Positions 30,749 through 42,680 are shown, numbered from the stretch's first letter. The stretch is DNA of 64,000 nucleotides from Thalassia testudinum (GCA_037157565.1 JAZHRO010000013.1:76439501-76503500); one strand, 5' to 3'. Notes: generated from the sequence alone by a model not told the origin. Translations and numbers: made by a program.

Positions 30749-32689
30749 CTCCTGCTTTTCAAAAAATTCTTTGCGGCTCAATTCGATAATGGAAGCCATT
30801 CTGGCTCAAGTGGGAGAAGCTGGGTGATCAAAAAGAGCATGGTGAACCCCCCTTCAGGTGGGTTGAAGGTTAAGCATACCGTTTGTTTGGATTTGGAAGG
30901 TTTAGTAAGATGGAATACGGTCTTAGTTCTAGTTGCATAAGTATGTTGTCTGGATTCTGATCTCAAGATTCTTTTTCTTAAGTTCGACTTGATGCTATGT
31001 TGCACTATGAACCTAGTTACACCAAAAGGAGGTGGTCGTGCAAGAACGATACTAGAGAGTCCATGGTAGATGGATTAGTAAGATTGTGTGAGGTTCTCCT
31101 CAGCGAGCCAGCTCTGTTGCAAGTTTAGATGGCTAAATGTGTTGTTATGCATCTAAATCTGGAGGCTAGAACCTGAAATAGAAGTTGAAGGTTAGATGAA
31201 TAACCAGGTAGGTTAGACATCTAAACTTGGTTGGGAATTAAAATAAACAAGTTATGAAATTATGCATTGAAGAAGGCTATTTGGGTGAACAACTCGAGTG
31301 ATTACCTGTACCAAAAACTATGAGTAAAGAGACTGGGGTGCCATAATCTAAGAGAAGCATAATTAGGCGTACCATTGAATTAACAGTATTTCCAAGGATC
31401 ATGGACATAGATTCGAAGGAAAGGAATTATGAAGAAATTAGAAAATGAATACTAAAGTAGAAACCCATGGTGTGAAAGCAATGATCTGGGATTTGATTCC
31501 CACAACTCGTGTTTTGATGCTGATGAATCATAGGAATGTGAAAATAGTGTAATGGAGCGAGTCTCCAATTATTTAGCTAAGCTGCAATTCAAAACATATT
31601 TGATGAGACCAATTTGTACATCAATGCTTGGATCCATGGGTTCTTGGATCCATTTGGAGGTGATGACCTCTTGCAGAGGTGGAGTTTGAGGGTGTTATGG
31701 TTAAGGAATACTGAAGAAGTGGCTAGACTCTGCTGGCCCTGGTGAGCCACTTCCTGGTAGGCCTTCTAATATGACACATAATTGACTAGAGGAATAATTT
31801 ATGAGACCGACCATGATGCCATGACTTGAATGTGCTTACCCTCTAGTCTTAGGTTGGACTAGTAATAGGCCACTCGGGTTGTGAAATATTGGTGACCTGG
31901 GAGAGTTGCTTGGTAGAATATATATATTGGCTTGCTGTGACCACATTTGGAAAATTATGTAAGTAGAGCTCACCACTACTTGGTATAAATTTCCCATGGA
32001 ATTGGAATGGTGAAAAAGGAAATTCTAGAATATATGGTACAGTGGTATGCTAAGATTGAGGATGCTAGATGCTAGAAATTGGTCCAAATGGCAAGAGTGG
32101 ATAGATCAAGGGGGATTGAATAAGGTGGGATCTTATCATCTTGTAAAATAGTTAGGATGGTGCATGTGGTACAATTGATGAATAGATAGGAAGGCTTTGC
32201 AAGCAAATGATATCTTTGTAACAACTAGATCGAGAAACAAAGGGTAAAGATTATGATTATTGTGACCCATGGATGAATGTAGGATTGAATGACAATGTCG
32301 TCGAGAATTATATGATAGGACTAAGATGGTGATAATGGATCAAATTGGCTTGAGAAAGATCAAAGAGGTATAATATGGGGCACCAGTGGGACAACACTGT
32401 AGTTAGCTACATCTACATAGTACCTTCTTAAATTGTTGAGCTTTTAGCTCAATTTGTTTCCTTCTATGTGTAGGTTTAAGCACCCATGTTGGTGTTAGCA
32501 GCAGACTAGGAGAGGAATAATAGAGATAGTGCCTCCGTCTTAATAACAAGTATATACTTTACAATTTTAAATAATTCATGTGACTTTAATTTATGTCGCA
32601 CTACTTGCTTTAGAATTTTGAACATCAATGATAGTTCTATGTTTAATAAAAATAATCAAGGAAAAGTTCCTGAGAGTTAAGCAATTACC
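30749..32689. other. Unassigned DNA, no gene recognised
   Basis: About 1.9 kb of mixed composition without recognised coding blocks on either strand and without visible terminal repeats. Many ORF-breaking stops occur in all frames. It may be an old transposon beyond recognition. Confidence 0.4.
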
Positions 32690-34368
32690 ATCCAGTCTCT
32701 TAATAAAGTGGTTTTAGGGGGGTTGGGTCATGACCATTCCCGTAAGAGTCGTAAAGGACCCTCTTCCAGAAAAGTAGATGGAGGCCAACAATATGTAGAA
32801 TCCATTTCATGAGCCAACCATCATTCAATTCTCTTAGATTAAGCATTGTTACGCCCTCATACCTTTGGGTTTATGCACTTCATCCTAAGCCATTGGTAAG
32901 ATGAAATTGTTTCTATCTAATGAGGTCCATAGGAATTTCCTTGAAATACGTCCTCTCCAAAAAAATGAGCTAAGCATCCTAAGAATAAAAAGGACATAAA
33001 CAAGAAGTTTTGAGAGAACCAAAGTCAAGAAGACCGGACTTCCAACCTTTGATAATAGCTGAGTCACACAACCCTATAGATGCTTCTTCATTCTCTGAAT
33101 GATTAGGACCTAGTCTTTAAATTTGATGCTTCTCGATGTAAGAGACGAGCTCAAGTACCTGATTGACAACGATAAAATGTTGACTTCCAGATTGTTCTCA
33201 CATGTTTCTACTTCCTCAGTTGTCATCCTAAAAGGCAAGATCTATATTTCTAGAGATTAATCTGCAAGTCTGACGCCTTCTAAAATATCTTCAATAGCAT
33301 TCTTGCTTTTCATGCCTCAACCTCCATCCCCTCTAGAAAGTGGACAACGATGTTAGCATATTGTAGGATGGGCACCATCATGCCTCCTTTCTTCATGTCA
33401 AAGCCACACAACTCATTAGCAGAGCAAAGGGAGAAGCAAGTGTTTGCCGGGAAGTCCACTACAGAGACAAAGAGGAGCACACCTATTGGACTCCCTGTTA
33501 AGGTTAAATTTTACCCCCCTCTTGGTTTGCTAATAAGAATGGAAAAAGGAGGCAGATGTGACACAAGTTTTTGTTCAAGTGATCCATAAGGAGGGAATCC
33601 CCTAAGGTGAAGTGACAACCAAATGAACATCCAATCTAAAGTGTCATAAGCCTTGGAAAGTCCACTCTCCGGTAGAAGGCCTTCTTTCTTTCCCTACTTT
33701 AAGCCAACAAAATTTCAGAGGCCATCACATAATTCTCCAAAATAATCCTTCCTCTACTAAAAGTTGATTGTGCAATGTGCATGACTGATCAACTTGTCTA
33801 GACATTGCTAGAGTCTTTGTCATTAGTTGATAGATTGAGTTAGAAACTATTGTGGGCTTGTAATCTTTTGCACTTCTTACAGCTTCACCTTTGGGGTAAC
33901 ATAAATAGGAAGAGAAAACATAAGTCTAGAAAACTCCTCATTGATGGAGAGAGAATAAAAAAGAAAGACATCACATCTTTAGGTGCCAAAACTCCTGCAA
34001 AAAGATGCTATATGGACCGGTACATCCTTCCAGTTAATGGGAACATAGTGTATACCAGACCTCTTCGGGTGTAACATGCTTAGGGCATAACTATCTAAGG
34101 CATTGCCCTTTAAGATGCCAAACCTTGTTACTCCAAGTAGTGAATAACCAGCGATGAAGTCTATGAAGGCCTTGCCAACTTTTGCTCTCCTTGAGCTCAC
34201 CTTTGGGCCAAGCTTGATGGACTTGAACTAGTTATTTCTGCTCAGGCAAAAGTGAAAAAGAATATTGTGTTAGCATCTCGTTAAGTGAAGCTGTTGGGAT
34301 CTCTACCTCTAGGTCACCACATCTTTCTTATCCTCCGAAGCTTTGCCCTCCGCTAACCTTCTTCATAG
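32690..34368 (-). pseudogene. LINE-d reverse transcriptase remnant
   Basis: Minus-strand L1-like LINE. From high to low coordinates: a RRAKLRRIRK helix just below 34368; an AYDTLDW block (about 33650), the RT motif with the first catalytic Asp region; SASFSILIN (about 33545); a NLYANEL-like decayed ADD box near 33380; FRMTTEE (about 33220); LSKLLVYVLF and SSFFWRGR (about 33000); and LNLRELNDGWLMKWILHIVG (about 32855-32795). These follow the order of plant LINE RT domains. Frames change often. Confidence 0.75.
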
Positions 34369-35730
34369 CATTGTTTTGAATGCCTATGGCATGCCCATGA
34401 CATGCCCATGAAATGACCCTTTTGTGAAGTGGGGCGATATCGATACACATGTAATGTCGAAATGTAGGAGTGGCAATAATATTTTGCTAAATATGGATAA
34501 TATGTTGATAAGTTTGGAGAAATGGGTGGCATCAGGTATAATTTTTAAATTGTTACCATATTTTAAGGTCAATATAGTATCTTAATACCTAGTTTCTACC
34601 CATCACTATTGTTGTAAGTGATTTAAATTTCAATGACATGTCGTCTATATGTCCAAATAGGCCATAGCAACATCAATATAATGTTGGAACATAGGGACTT
34701 TGACGAAATGTCATTGAAATTTCACCAAAACGTCAGCAAGTGACGAAATACACTTGGCATTTCAACTTGCTGCTGTATCTCACTCTCAGTTCTCCGATTC
34801 TTCTTTCCTGTTGCTATTGTTGTTCGTGCTACTGCTGCGACTTTGTTCTTATTCGAATCAAATCTCCGTTGCTGGTGCTCCCTCTTCTCCTACTGTACCT
34901 CTCTGACTCTCTTGAAGTTTGATTCCACATACTAGACTCTAGATTTACTATCATTACGGATATAAAGGTTTAATCACAATTTAAAATTAAGGAAATATTT
35001 GCCTAATTCCTAAAAATAAAATCCAAAGTTTGGGTTAGCATTAAAGAATAAAGAACTTGTATCAATTCATAAAAGAATAAAACCTAAAAATTGCAAACAT
35101 TACTTCATAAATTAATCATCATTTACTTTAAAGATAACATCCAACCTAGTAACCCACGGTCTCATGTTTGGAGGTAACAACCTATATTTTTCATACATAA
35201 ATATGATACAACTAGATCTAAATGTGCTCATAAGGCGAGGCATAAATAACAATGACTAACACAATATACAGTTATGTTAATCTAGATCTATTCAAATTGA
35301 TTAATCGGTATAGTTAAAGATCTCAAATTAACCATATGAAAAATTAATTTAAGACCAATTAGTTAGATATTTAAATTTCAACTTTAAAATTTTTACTTTA
35401 GTTTATTTCAAGTTGTATATTTGAATATTTTATCATTCCATGACTTAATTGAATTTGCAAAGTAATTATTTGATATTTGATTCTTAAACTTGAATAGGGT
35501 ATAGTAGATTGCATGTTGCATATGAATATTAGGATAACATTATGATTCTTATATGAACATGTTTAAGTTTGTAATTTCCTTGAAATTTAATCATTTTGAC
35601 TACTTCTGCTATTTTTATCGGCATACCTTTGGCATGCCTTTGGCGTGCTTTCGAAATGAATTACTTTTAGGATATCGAAATCATCAAAATCTAACATTGA
35701 AATACAGTGAAATCGACATTTAAAACCTTG
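34369..35730. mobile_element. hAT-like element in LINE-d, candidate
   Basis: The left end reads CATTGTTTTGAATGCC. The right end, reverse-complemented, reads CAAGGTTTTAAATGTCG. Subterminal words GGCATGCC recur near both ends in opposite orientation (34390, 35630). Flanking octamers CTTCATAG and ATTCACTG agree at 5 of 8 positions. Leaving the segment out joins LINE-d reading on both sides (a LTVNEE..RRAKLRR-type linker), which supports it as an insertion. Inside there is no transposase, and AT-rich DNA is common. Confidence 0.5.
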
Positions 35731-35757
35731 ATTCACTGTAAGGTAATATGAATCCTC
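35731..35757 (-). pseudogene. LINE-d, short piece between two insertions
   Basis: On the minus strand these bases encode the end of LEDSYYLTVN, continuous with LINE-d sequence to the right of Copia-C (54235 on) and to the left of the hAT-like element. The last five bases, TCCTC (35753-35757), are the Copia-C target duplication. Confidence 0.65.
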
Positions 35758-36495
35758 TGTTGGATTAAAATCCAACATATGGACTTGTATATGTAAATTC
35801 ATATACATAGATATGATCAAACAACAATAAGTGAATTGACTGTCATCTAAAGCCCGTTTCAGAGTGATCAAATTAAGTTATTTTCAAGGATATGGGCATA
35901 AATGCAAATGGTTTAGTGTGGTGTTTTAAAACATGTGAATATACATCTCCTTAATGGGCGGAGATGTAATTCACCCATACAGTAATTAGGACTAATTACT
36001 GATTAAGTGATTCTAGGGGTTATGGTCCCCAAAAGGCCCACAAGTAATTCTAGGTTTACACCCCCATCGTGTGCCTAGGTTTTTAAAGGATATTCAGAGA
36101 GAGACAGAGAGACCTGACGGTTGGGAGAAGAAGAGGAGAACTCCTTCTGCTGGTCTTTCTTGATCAAGGGTCCAAATCCATAGCAAGTGGGTTCTTTTGG
36201 AAGCTCCATTTAGTAGTCCCCTCCTTTCTCTTTCCTTAAGATGAGCACAAGTATTTTGAATACTCTTTGGTTTTTTGAATCATAAAAAACCATGTCTTGG
36301 CATCACGAGTACTGGTACTTGGCATCAATATCGGTACCCATGCAATATGAAATCTACGACAGTATGTCATGAGTATCATGACGTACCAGTACCCAGTCAA
36401 CATAAAGTCCAATTAAGATTAGATACAGGTTCATCCTAAGTTAGAGGTGGGTTATCTTATGTTAAGCCCTTAAGGGTTTAAGGAAATCCTCAACA
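35758..36495 (+). repeat. Copia-C 5' LTR, internally deleted
   Basis: 738 bp against 1241 bp for the 3' LTR. The first ~540 and last ~190 bp match. About 500 bp present at 53540-54060 are missing here, and the joint (near 36310) falls in the GAGTACTGGTACTTGGCATC motif that is repeated in the longer copy. A 15-bp stretch present at 53172-53186 is also absent. Confidence 0.9.
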
Positions 36496-36497
36496 AG

Positions 36498-36510
36498 TGA
36501 TATCAGAGCC
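36498..36510 (+). promoter_or_regulatory. Copia-C primer binding site
   Basis: TGATATCAGAGCC, one base from the tRNA-iMet site TGGTATCAGAGC, two bases after the LTR end. Confidence 0.85.
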
Positions 36511-36978
36511 AACCCTCTCTACTTAGTATATTTCAGCCAGGTCTAATTAATAAGGTATATTACTCTTGGACAACCTAGTTGAAATCGCATTTCGCCAAAG
36601 TGAGCTCTCCTGTGGATACTAGGATTATCTATGAGTAATAAAATGATGAATGTGTGATAGTAGATGGGTGTACACTAGTCCAAAGGAAAGTGCATAGTCC
36701 ATCTACTTTCACTCATTTGCATGGGAGTAATGAGGTGTTGATTGTTAGGATTTCTAGGTAGTCATTGAATCGGCTAAAGGAAGGTTCATGACTGACCTGG
36801 ATTTGAATCAACAATCATTTCATACCACACCATGTCTTTAATTACAAGTCAACCTCTTGTCCAAAGATGAGATCCTTGATGGAGTTAACTAAGACATGTG
36901 ATGGGATTAAGAAATTGATTAGACATATTATGATTTAAAGGAGTTTAATCTTATGTTTATCTGCATTTACTTTAAGAA

Positions 36979-37768
36979 ATGTCTTCTGCCAACATAACCG
37001 CCACTTTAAACTCCATACTTATGTTGAGTGGCTCTAACTTTAAGTGCTGGAAAGAGAACTTACTGATAGTCTTAGGGGTTATGGATCTTGATCTGGCAAT
37101 TAGGGAAGACTCTCCTATCCTTACGGACACTAGTACTCTCGATCAAAAGAGAGAAAAGGAAAGGTGGGAGAGCTCTAACCAGATTTCGCTAATGATCATG
37201 AAGAGGGCCATACCTGAGACTTTTAGGGGCACTATGTCCAGTGATATAGCCACTGCCAAGGACTTTTTAGCTAAAATTGAAAAGAGGTTTGCTAAGAATA
37301 AAAAGGCAGAAATCGGTATACTCTTGGCTAACCTAATTTCAATGAAGTATAAGGGAAAGGGCAACATTAAAGAATATATTTTGGAGATGTCCCATGTTGC
37401 TTCAAAGTTAAAAGCACTCAAGCTAGATCTTTCTGAAGATCTGTTGGTGCATTTGGTTTTAATCTCTCCCTCTTGCCTTTAACCAGTTCAAGGTGAGTTA
37501 TAATTGTCAGAAAGAGACTTGGTCTTTAAATGAGCTCATCTCGCATTATGTTCAAGAGGAGAGAATGAAGCAAGATATGACAAAAAGTGCTAATGTTGCC
37601 ACTTCCTCTAAAGGAAAAGGCAAGGCTAAGAAGAGAATTACAGAAGCTATAAATATAGCTTCACAAAAGAAGCAGAAGGGGAAGGTTGCAGTGTCTTCTA
37701 AATCAGGATGCTTCTTTTGTGGAGCTGAGGGGCACCAGAAGAAGCACTGTACCAACTATCACGCTTGA
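36979..37768 (+). pseudogene. Copia-C gag
   Basis: The first frame (36979-37482, 167 residues) opens MSSANITATLNSILMLSGSN, with FKCWKENLLIVLG next. It has a conserved ...AKDFLAKIEKRFAKNKKAE block. A frame change near 37470 leads to the second part (37493-37768) with a Lys-rich segment and the zinc knuckle CFFCGAEGHQKKHC (about 37710-37751). Gag would assemble the particle and bind RNA. Only the frameshift separates the two parts. Confidence 0.85.
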
Positions 37769-37799
37769 CGTGCTAAGAAAGGTACGGCTCATAGTTTGG

Positions 37800-37897
37800 T
37801 TTGTTCAGAAATAAATTTGGCTTCGGTTCTTAGGCACACTTGGTGGATGGATTCAGGTGCTACCACTCACATAAGTGTCTATGCAGGGTTGCCTGAG
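37800..37897 (+). pseudogene. Copia-C protease, part left of Athila-2
   Basis: WWMDSGATTHISV at about 37846 is the protease active site with the catalytic Asp kept. The frame runs to the insertion point at 37897. The last five bases, CTGAG (37893-37897), are the Athila-2 target site. Confidence 0.85.
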
Positions 37898-38563
37898 TGT
37901 TGAGAGCGGAAAACTACGCGATCGAAGTTGGATTTGAAAAATCCATCGTTGTAGTTCGATTTGCGAAGTAATCCGTCGACAGATAAATTTAACCGAAATT
38001 TGTAAAGAAATTCCAGGTTGAACATAGGGAGGTTCGTCGATCTAAAATCCGCGATTATATTTTTTGGTATTTTTGTTTGAAATCGAGATAATTATAATGG
38101 AATTGATATAAACAATAAGAGAGAGAGAGAACAATCACTTGATATAATAATACTGTTTTTACAACTAAAAAGCGGGAAATGATTATAGCTAGAAAGCGAA
38201 AAATTCTATTCTAGAAAGCGATAGAAAGAAGGGAGAGAGATGATATCCTCCTCGATGAATGCTTGGAGGACGAGCTGGATGGAGCGATGCCTGGAAGACG
38301 GAGGACAGAGCGGGAAGGAGGACGAAGCAGGAGCGGGAACGAGGTAGCACGTCGTCGTCACGGGATCCACTTCCGGAACGGGGCCGAGAAAACTTGGATT
38401 TGGCTTTAGAGTAGCATCCCAGGTGTAGGACAAGCTTCTCTTAAGCTTTGGAGAGGGAGAGAGGTGAAGGAAGGGATGAGAATTTCATAAGGTAGCGGTC
38501 TTCTTTTATAATTGCAAGGATTGGGGGTAATTTGGTCATTGCATAGTTAAAACATTAAATGAG

Positions 38564-38603
38564 GGGGTCTTTAGTGACGGATTTAAGTGTCACTAAAGAC
38601 CCC
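38564..38603. repeat. Perfect 15-bp inverted repeat in the Athila-2 3' LTR
   Basis: Arms GGGGTCTTTAGTGAC and GTCACTAAAGACCCC around a 10-base loop, about 55 bp upstream of the TATA-like box in transcript orientation. The same arms occur, unchanged, in the other LTR. Confidence 0.9.
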
Positions 38604-38897
38604 ACGTTGTTGCAGCTTCGTGTGCACGCCCGCCTCCTTGCCTTCTACTCGATCAATGCTTGCCCACGTCCAAGAAATCTCAACCGTTTGATCGCGAGAT
38701 CGGACGGCTTAGATCTCTCCTTGCCCGCTTCAACTTCGCCTAACCGCGCACCCGTGCGTGCGATGGAGCATGCAGAAGTGCGTCATCGCACGCGTACGCA
38801 ATCCAAAGCACCTCCTCGTGCCACGTCTCTGCTCCTCGCCCGTACAATCGCAATCTAACGGCTGAATTGAGCCTGCTCCCGTGCTTGTGCTTGATTT

Positions 38898-38970
38898 GAG
38901 GTGCAGCAGGGATCGAACCCGTGCCTCGCGCTCTCGAAAGAGCGCTCGACCACTGCACTGTGGCCGACTC
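38898..38970 (-). other. tRNA-like sequence in the Athila-2 3' LTR
   Basis: On the minus strand an A-box-like CAGTGCAGTGGTCGAGC is followed about 30 bases later by a perfect B box GGGTTCGATCC and GAGGCACGG. A 7-bp stem GCGCTCT/AGAGCGC with a TTCG loop stands where the anticodon arm would be. The 5' and 3' ends do not pair as an acceptor stem, and the anticodon arm is collapsed. It is therefore a tRNA relic or Pol III promoter-like sequence, not a working tRNA gene. Confidence 0.6.
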
Positions 38971-39571
38971 TTTGTCGCGCTTATGTTTTAATTACGCGTG
39001 CCCGTGGCCATTGGATCAAGATCCAACGGCCCAGATCTTGCCTTGCCCACACCTTCAGAGGTTGAGAAGCGGTGTTGTGGCCAGTTTGGGCAGCTGTGAT
39101 GGTGCCACGTGGTGCCATCATGGCCGTCCATCTTCTGTGAGTTGTAGATGGTGCCACAGAAGTCGGATTTGATCGATTTTCGCACTGTTGGGCTGTGATC
39201 ATCGATCTGAATTCATCTGTGCGGTCGGATTTGTCGTTTGAAGTGTAAATTTACACCATCTTGGCCCTTGATCTTTGACCTTCTTCGGATTATATCTGAT
39301 GCTACGGAAGTCCGATCAGGGCGATCTTGGAGTCGTTGAACTCCAATTGTCGCCCTGATCAGATCTGTATGGTTGGAACTTCGATCCTATGCCTCAATTA
39401 AAAATTACCCTGTCCTTGGCCATAAAAGGAGACAATTACTATACAATTTGTACAATTTGACCTAAATGTATGATTATGCATGTTATGCACCATTTACAAT
39501 GCATGATGCTAATATAATACTAAGAACATGCATTAATAAACATTTTTGACTATTTAGATGTATGCACATCA

Positions 39572-39587
39572 CACCCCCATACCTATC
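39572..39587 (-). promoter_or_regulatory. Athila-2 polypurine tract
   Basis: GATAGGTATGGGGGTG on the minus strand, directly before the 3' LTR start TGATGTGC. It corresponds to GATAGGCATGGGAGTG in Athila-1. Confidence 0.85.
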
Positions 39588-40125
39588 TTTTGCTAGTCCC
39601 TAGCAAAAACTACATGCTATTTATAAAAGAATTAGGATTTGATTACTTGGGCAAAAGTAATTTTCAACATTAAGAAATTTTTACTTAGGACCTGAACTTT
39701 CAAAGACATAACAACGCCTGGGTATCTGCCAAAATGCAGTCGCTTCAAGCTCTCGCCTTATTCAAAGAAGGATATCTTTTTCTCCTTTTTCTTCTTTTCT
39801 AAGTTTTTTGGATTTTTGAGTTTAGGGTTACAGAGCAGCTTTCTACGGTCACTCAACCCACCCAAGACTTGATGAGAATCTTGAGTTCTAAGTTTCTTTT
39901 TGTGAATGTGATAGATTCATTGATCGGTAATCAGAACGGACTTCGGGTTTCTACGCCCAACTCTAAAAAGAATTCTGCCTAAAGATGTATCTATACGACC
40001 AATAGCTTTCTCCCTACTTTTATTTTTATGGGGTCAACATAAGGGTGAATCCAGTGTATATCTCCACGGCTTATTCTCTTTCGCTTCTTCCTGAGTGTTT
40101 CAGGAATTAAACATGCATTTCTTAA

Positions 40126-40185
40126 GCTGGGATCTGGACAACCTACTAATGGATTGTTACCTGCGATAACTTGCAAGCCATACTC
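40126..40185 (-). repeat. Conserved spacer motif, second copy (Athila-2)
   Basis: Minus strand GAGTATGGCTTGCAAGTTAT, then AACAATCCATTAGTAGG and TTGTCCAGATCCCAGC. Aligns with 5393-5454 of Athila-1. Confidence 0.75.
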
Positions 40186-40312
40186 GTGTGGTGAAGTGTG
40201 GCTTATTATTTTTTTCTTTTCTTTTTTTCTTTTTCTTTTCTTTTGGAATTTTTTTTTAAGTAGGTGGCTATCCTGGTCTAAGATTTACCTAAAAGCAGTA
40301 GAATGGTCCAGT

Positions 40313-40373
40313 GGCTAGGCTCTGGATAACCTACTTACTTATGGGCTGTTACCCACGATAACTTGCCAGTCAT
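40313..40373 (-). repeat. Conserved spacer motif, first copy (Athila-2)
   Basis: Minus strand TATGACTGGCAAGTTATCG, then GTAACAGCCCATAAG and TTATCCAGAGCCTAGCC. Aligns with 5205-5268 of Athila-1. Confidence 0.75.
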
Positions 40374-40696
40374 ATCACCCTACAAGGTTCATTAGCTACC
40401 TAATTTCTATTAAAATCACCGAATGAGTCAGTGCGAATAGTGTGTAGATGCTTAGACTTAAAGTTCTCTCAAATCAGAGGGCGGATTGATAAGTCGTATA
40501 ATTTCACCCTAACTTATATAATCAAATTGAAATAGAATTCAGGATGGTGAGGACTCGATAAACAAATCAACATTTTAGTGGATACCTAGGCTGATTAAGC
40601 CCAAAGACCTGAAGGGTCTTAGTGTTTAGATCCTACTGTAATATCTCCTAAGATTGAAAAGTTCTAATGCTCAAGTATTCTTTCTTAATTCAAATT

Positions 40697-40720
40697 TATA
40701 TATATATATATATATATAAG
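40697..40720. repeat. TA microsatellite
   Basis: Uninterrupted TA run in the Athila-2 spacer. Confidence 0.95.
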
Positions 40721-40990
40721 AAAACAAGTATAATTTACAAGAATTCCACAGAGCTGACAAATTGATTCAGAAATGAATCCACCCCCCATGCCTAGCTGAT
40801 GCAATGTCTGCATTGAGAATAAAAGACATGAAAGAAAGGGTACAATGTAGAAGATATCACCTGAATATGATGCTCGGGTCAGCTCTGAGTCAAGATTGTA
40901 CAACTGCTGAGTTTAATGCCATCAGCTAGGCGAGGTCCAGCCAAAGTAATCATAATGTGATTAGAGCAACCGTGTCTGAGATGGATTCTG

Positions 40991-42195
40991 GAATAATACA
41001 GTCGATAAAAGGTTTCAGACGTTGACCATTAACTTTAAATGAATTACCTGTCTTTGGGTCAGAGATCTGAACGACCCTGTTTGGAAATATCTGATCGATG
41101 ATGAACAGGCCGTTCCATTTTGACCTAAGTTTGTCGGGAAAGAGCTTAAGTCGAGAATCAAAGAGCTAGACATTCTAGTTCGGCTAAAAACTCTTGCTGG
41201 ATATCAATTGGTCATAAAGAGCTTTGGTCCGAGCCTTGTAGATCTTGGCATTCTCGTACATGTCATTTCTAAGCTCCTCAAACTCAGATAGTTGGAGTTT
41301 CCTAGTCTTTCTAGATAAACTCAAATCCAGATTACATTGCTTGATTGCCTAGAATGCCTTATGTTTAATTTCTACGGGTAAATGGCACGCCTTTCCATAC
41401 ACCAGACTAAATGGTGGCATGCCGATAAGCGTTTTGTACGTCATACGGTAGGTCCAAAGAGCGTCCTCAGGCTTTTGAGTTCAGTTTTTACAATCAGGCC
41501 TAACTGTTTTCTGAAGAATATTCTTGATCTCCCGATTGGAGATCTCGGCCTGTCCATTCGTCTAGGGATGTGGAGATTTTGTGATTTACCCTGTATTTTG
41601 CCAGTAAATTACGGAACTGGGCATTAGTGAAGTGAGAACCACCATCGCTGATGATGGCCCTCGGAATCCCGAACCGACTGAAGTTGTTCTTCTTGACGAA
41701 ATCGATGACCACCTTATGGTCATTGGTTCGGGTGGGAATAGCCTTGATCCACTTTGACACGTAATTAACAGCGACGAGAATGTACTGGTGTTCAAATGAA
41801 GAGAAGGGTCCCATGAAATCAATGCCCCAAATGTTTAAGATTTTGACGGGAAGAATCTGGGTTAGAGGCATCATGTCTCTCTTGGTTATGCTCCCAAGTG
41901 CCTGACATCAGGAACACGGCCTCGAGAATTCTTGGGCATCGTTGAATAAAGACAGCCAATAGAATCCAGATTGCAAAATCTTTGCAGCCGTCTTTTTCCC
42001 AGAGAAATATTCACCACACATAGATGCATGGTAGAACTCGAGTATACTTTTGAATTCATTCTCTGGAACACATCAGCTAATAATCTGATCAGAGCCGATG
42101 CGGTACAGTTTAGGATCCTCTTAGAAGTAATATTTGGCTTCAGATTTGAGTCTATCTCCTTGTTGCTTAGTCTAATCTTGAGGGATTTGACCAAC
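40991..42195 (-). pseudogene. Athila-2 integrase
   Basis: Minus strand. IWGIDFMGPFSSFEHQYI (about 41829-41776) has the first catalytic Asp and AIISDGGSHFT (about 41660) the second. A small deletion near 41563 shifts the frame just before the third. In the shifted frame the Glu of GQAEISNREIKNIL is intact, unlike Athila-1. C-terminal blocks such as YGKACHLPVEI follow to about 41000. The N-terminal zinc-finger region is decayed at 41886-42194. Confidence 0.8.
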
Positions 42196-42680
42196 GGCTA
42201 AATATTTACGATGTCTGCAAACCACGGAGTTTGGACACTTGATACTACAAGGATAGTCTCGTCCGGAAAAGTATCAGCAATCGGAATATCCGGACGAGAA
42301 GAATCACTCAGAAGTCTCGAAAGATGATCTGCCACCACATTCTGTGCCTCGGATTTATCTTTGATTTCATGATCAAATTCTTGAAGCAGAAGAATCCATT
42401 TAATAAGCTGGGTTTGGCATCCTTTTTGGCCAAGAGATGTCTCAAGGTCGAGTGGTCGATGTAAATTATGACATGAGACCCAAAAAGATAAGCTCTGAAT
42501 TTCTCCAAAGCAAATACTACAGTTAACAATTCCTTCTTAGTAACAGTGTAATTCCTTTGGGCCTCGTCCAGAGTTTTGCTAGCGTAGTAAATGACAGAGG
42601 GCTTTCTGTTAATCCTCTGACCCAAAATAGCCTTGACCGTGTAATCAGAAGTGTTGGTCATGATCTCAAATGGGGCTGTC
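42196..42680 (-). pseudogene. Athila-2 RNase H
   Basis: Minus-strand frame 42308-42661. MTNTSDYTVKAILGQR has the first acidic residue, VTKKELLTVVFALEKFRAYL the central helix, and HVIIYIDHSTLRHLL has Asp in DHS. The last part (VAD.LSR) is frameshifted. Confidence 0.85.

Larger units (their letters stand above)
37898..39571 (-). repeat. Athila-2 3' LTR
   Basis: On the plus strand TGTTGAGAGCGG to ATGCACATCA. Carries a TATA-like TTATAAAAGA (minus, 38503-38512), a perfect inverted repeat (38564-38603) and a tRNA-like sequence (38898-38970). Most differences from the other LTR in the first ~100 bp are C/T or G/A changes at CG or CNG sites. Confidence 0.95.
39588..40990 (-). other. Athila-2 3' untranslated spacer
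   Basis: About 1.4 kb noncoding region after integrase. It aligns with the Athila-1 spacer. It contains the internal polypurine-like tract GGCATGGGGGGTGG (minus, 40779-40797), a TA microsatellite (40697-40720), a CT-rich run (40205-40245) and the conserved motif pair. No env-like frame is visible. Confidence 0.7.

Noticed and set aside
30725..31005. Small frames on both strands after the LINE-c tail as genes
   Set aside because: Frames are mirror-open on both strands, short and without domain; nothing in the context supports them.
38898..38970. Functional tRNA gene
   Set aside because: A and B boxes are present, but no acceptor stem forms and the anticodon arm is shortened; present in both LTRs of a retrotransposon.
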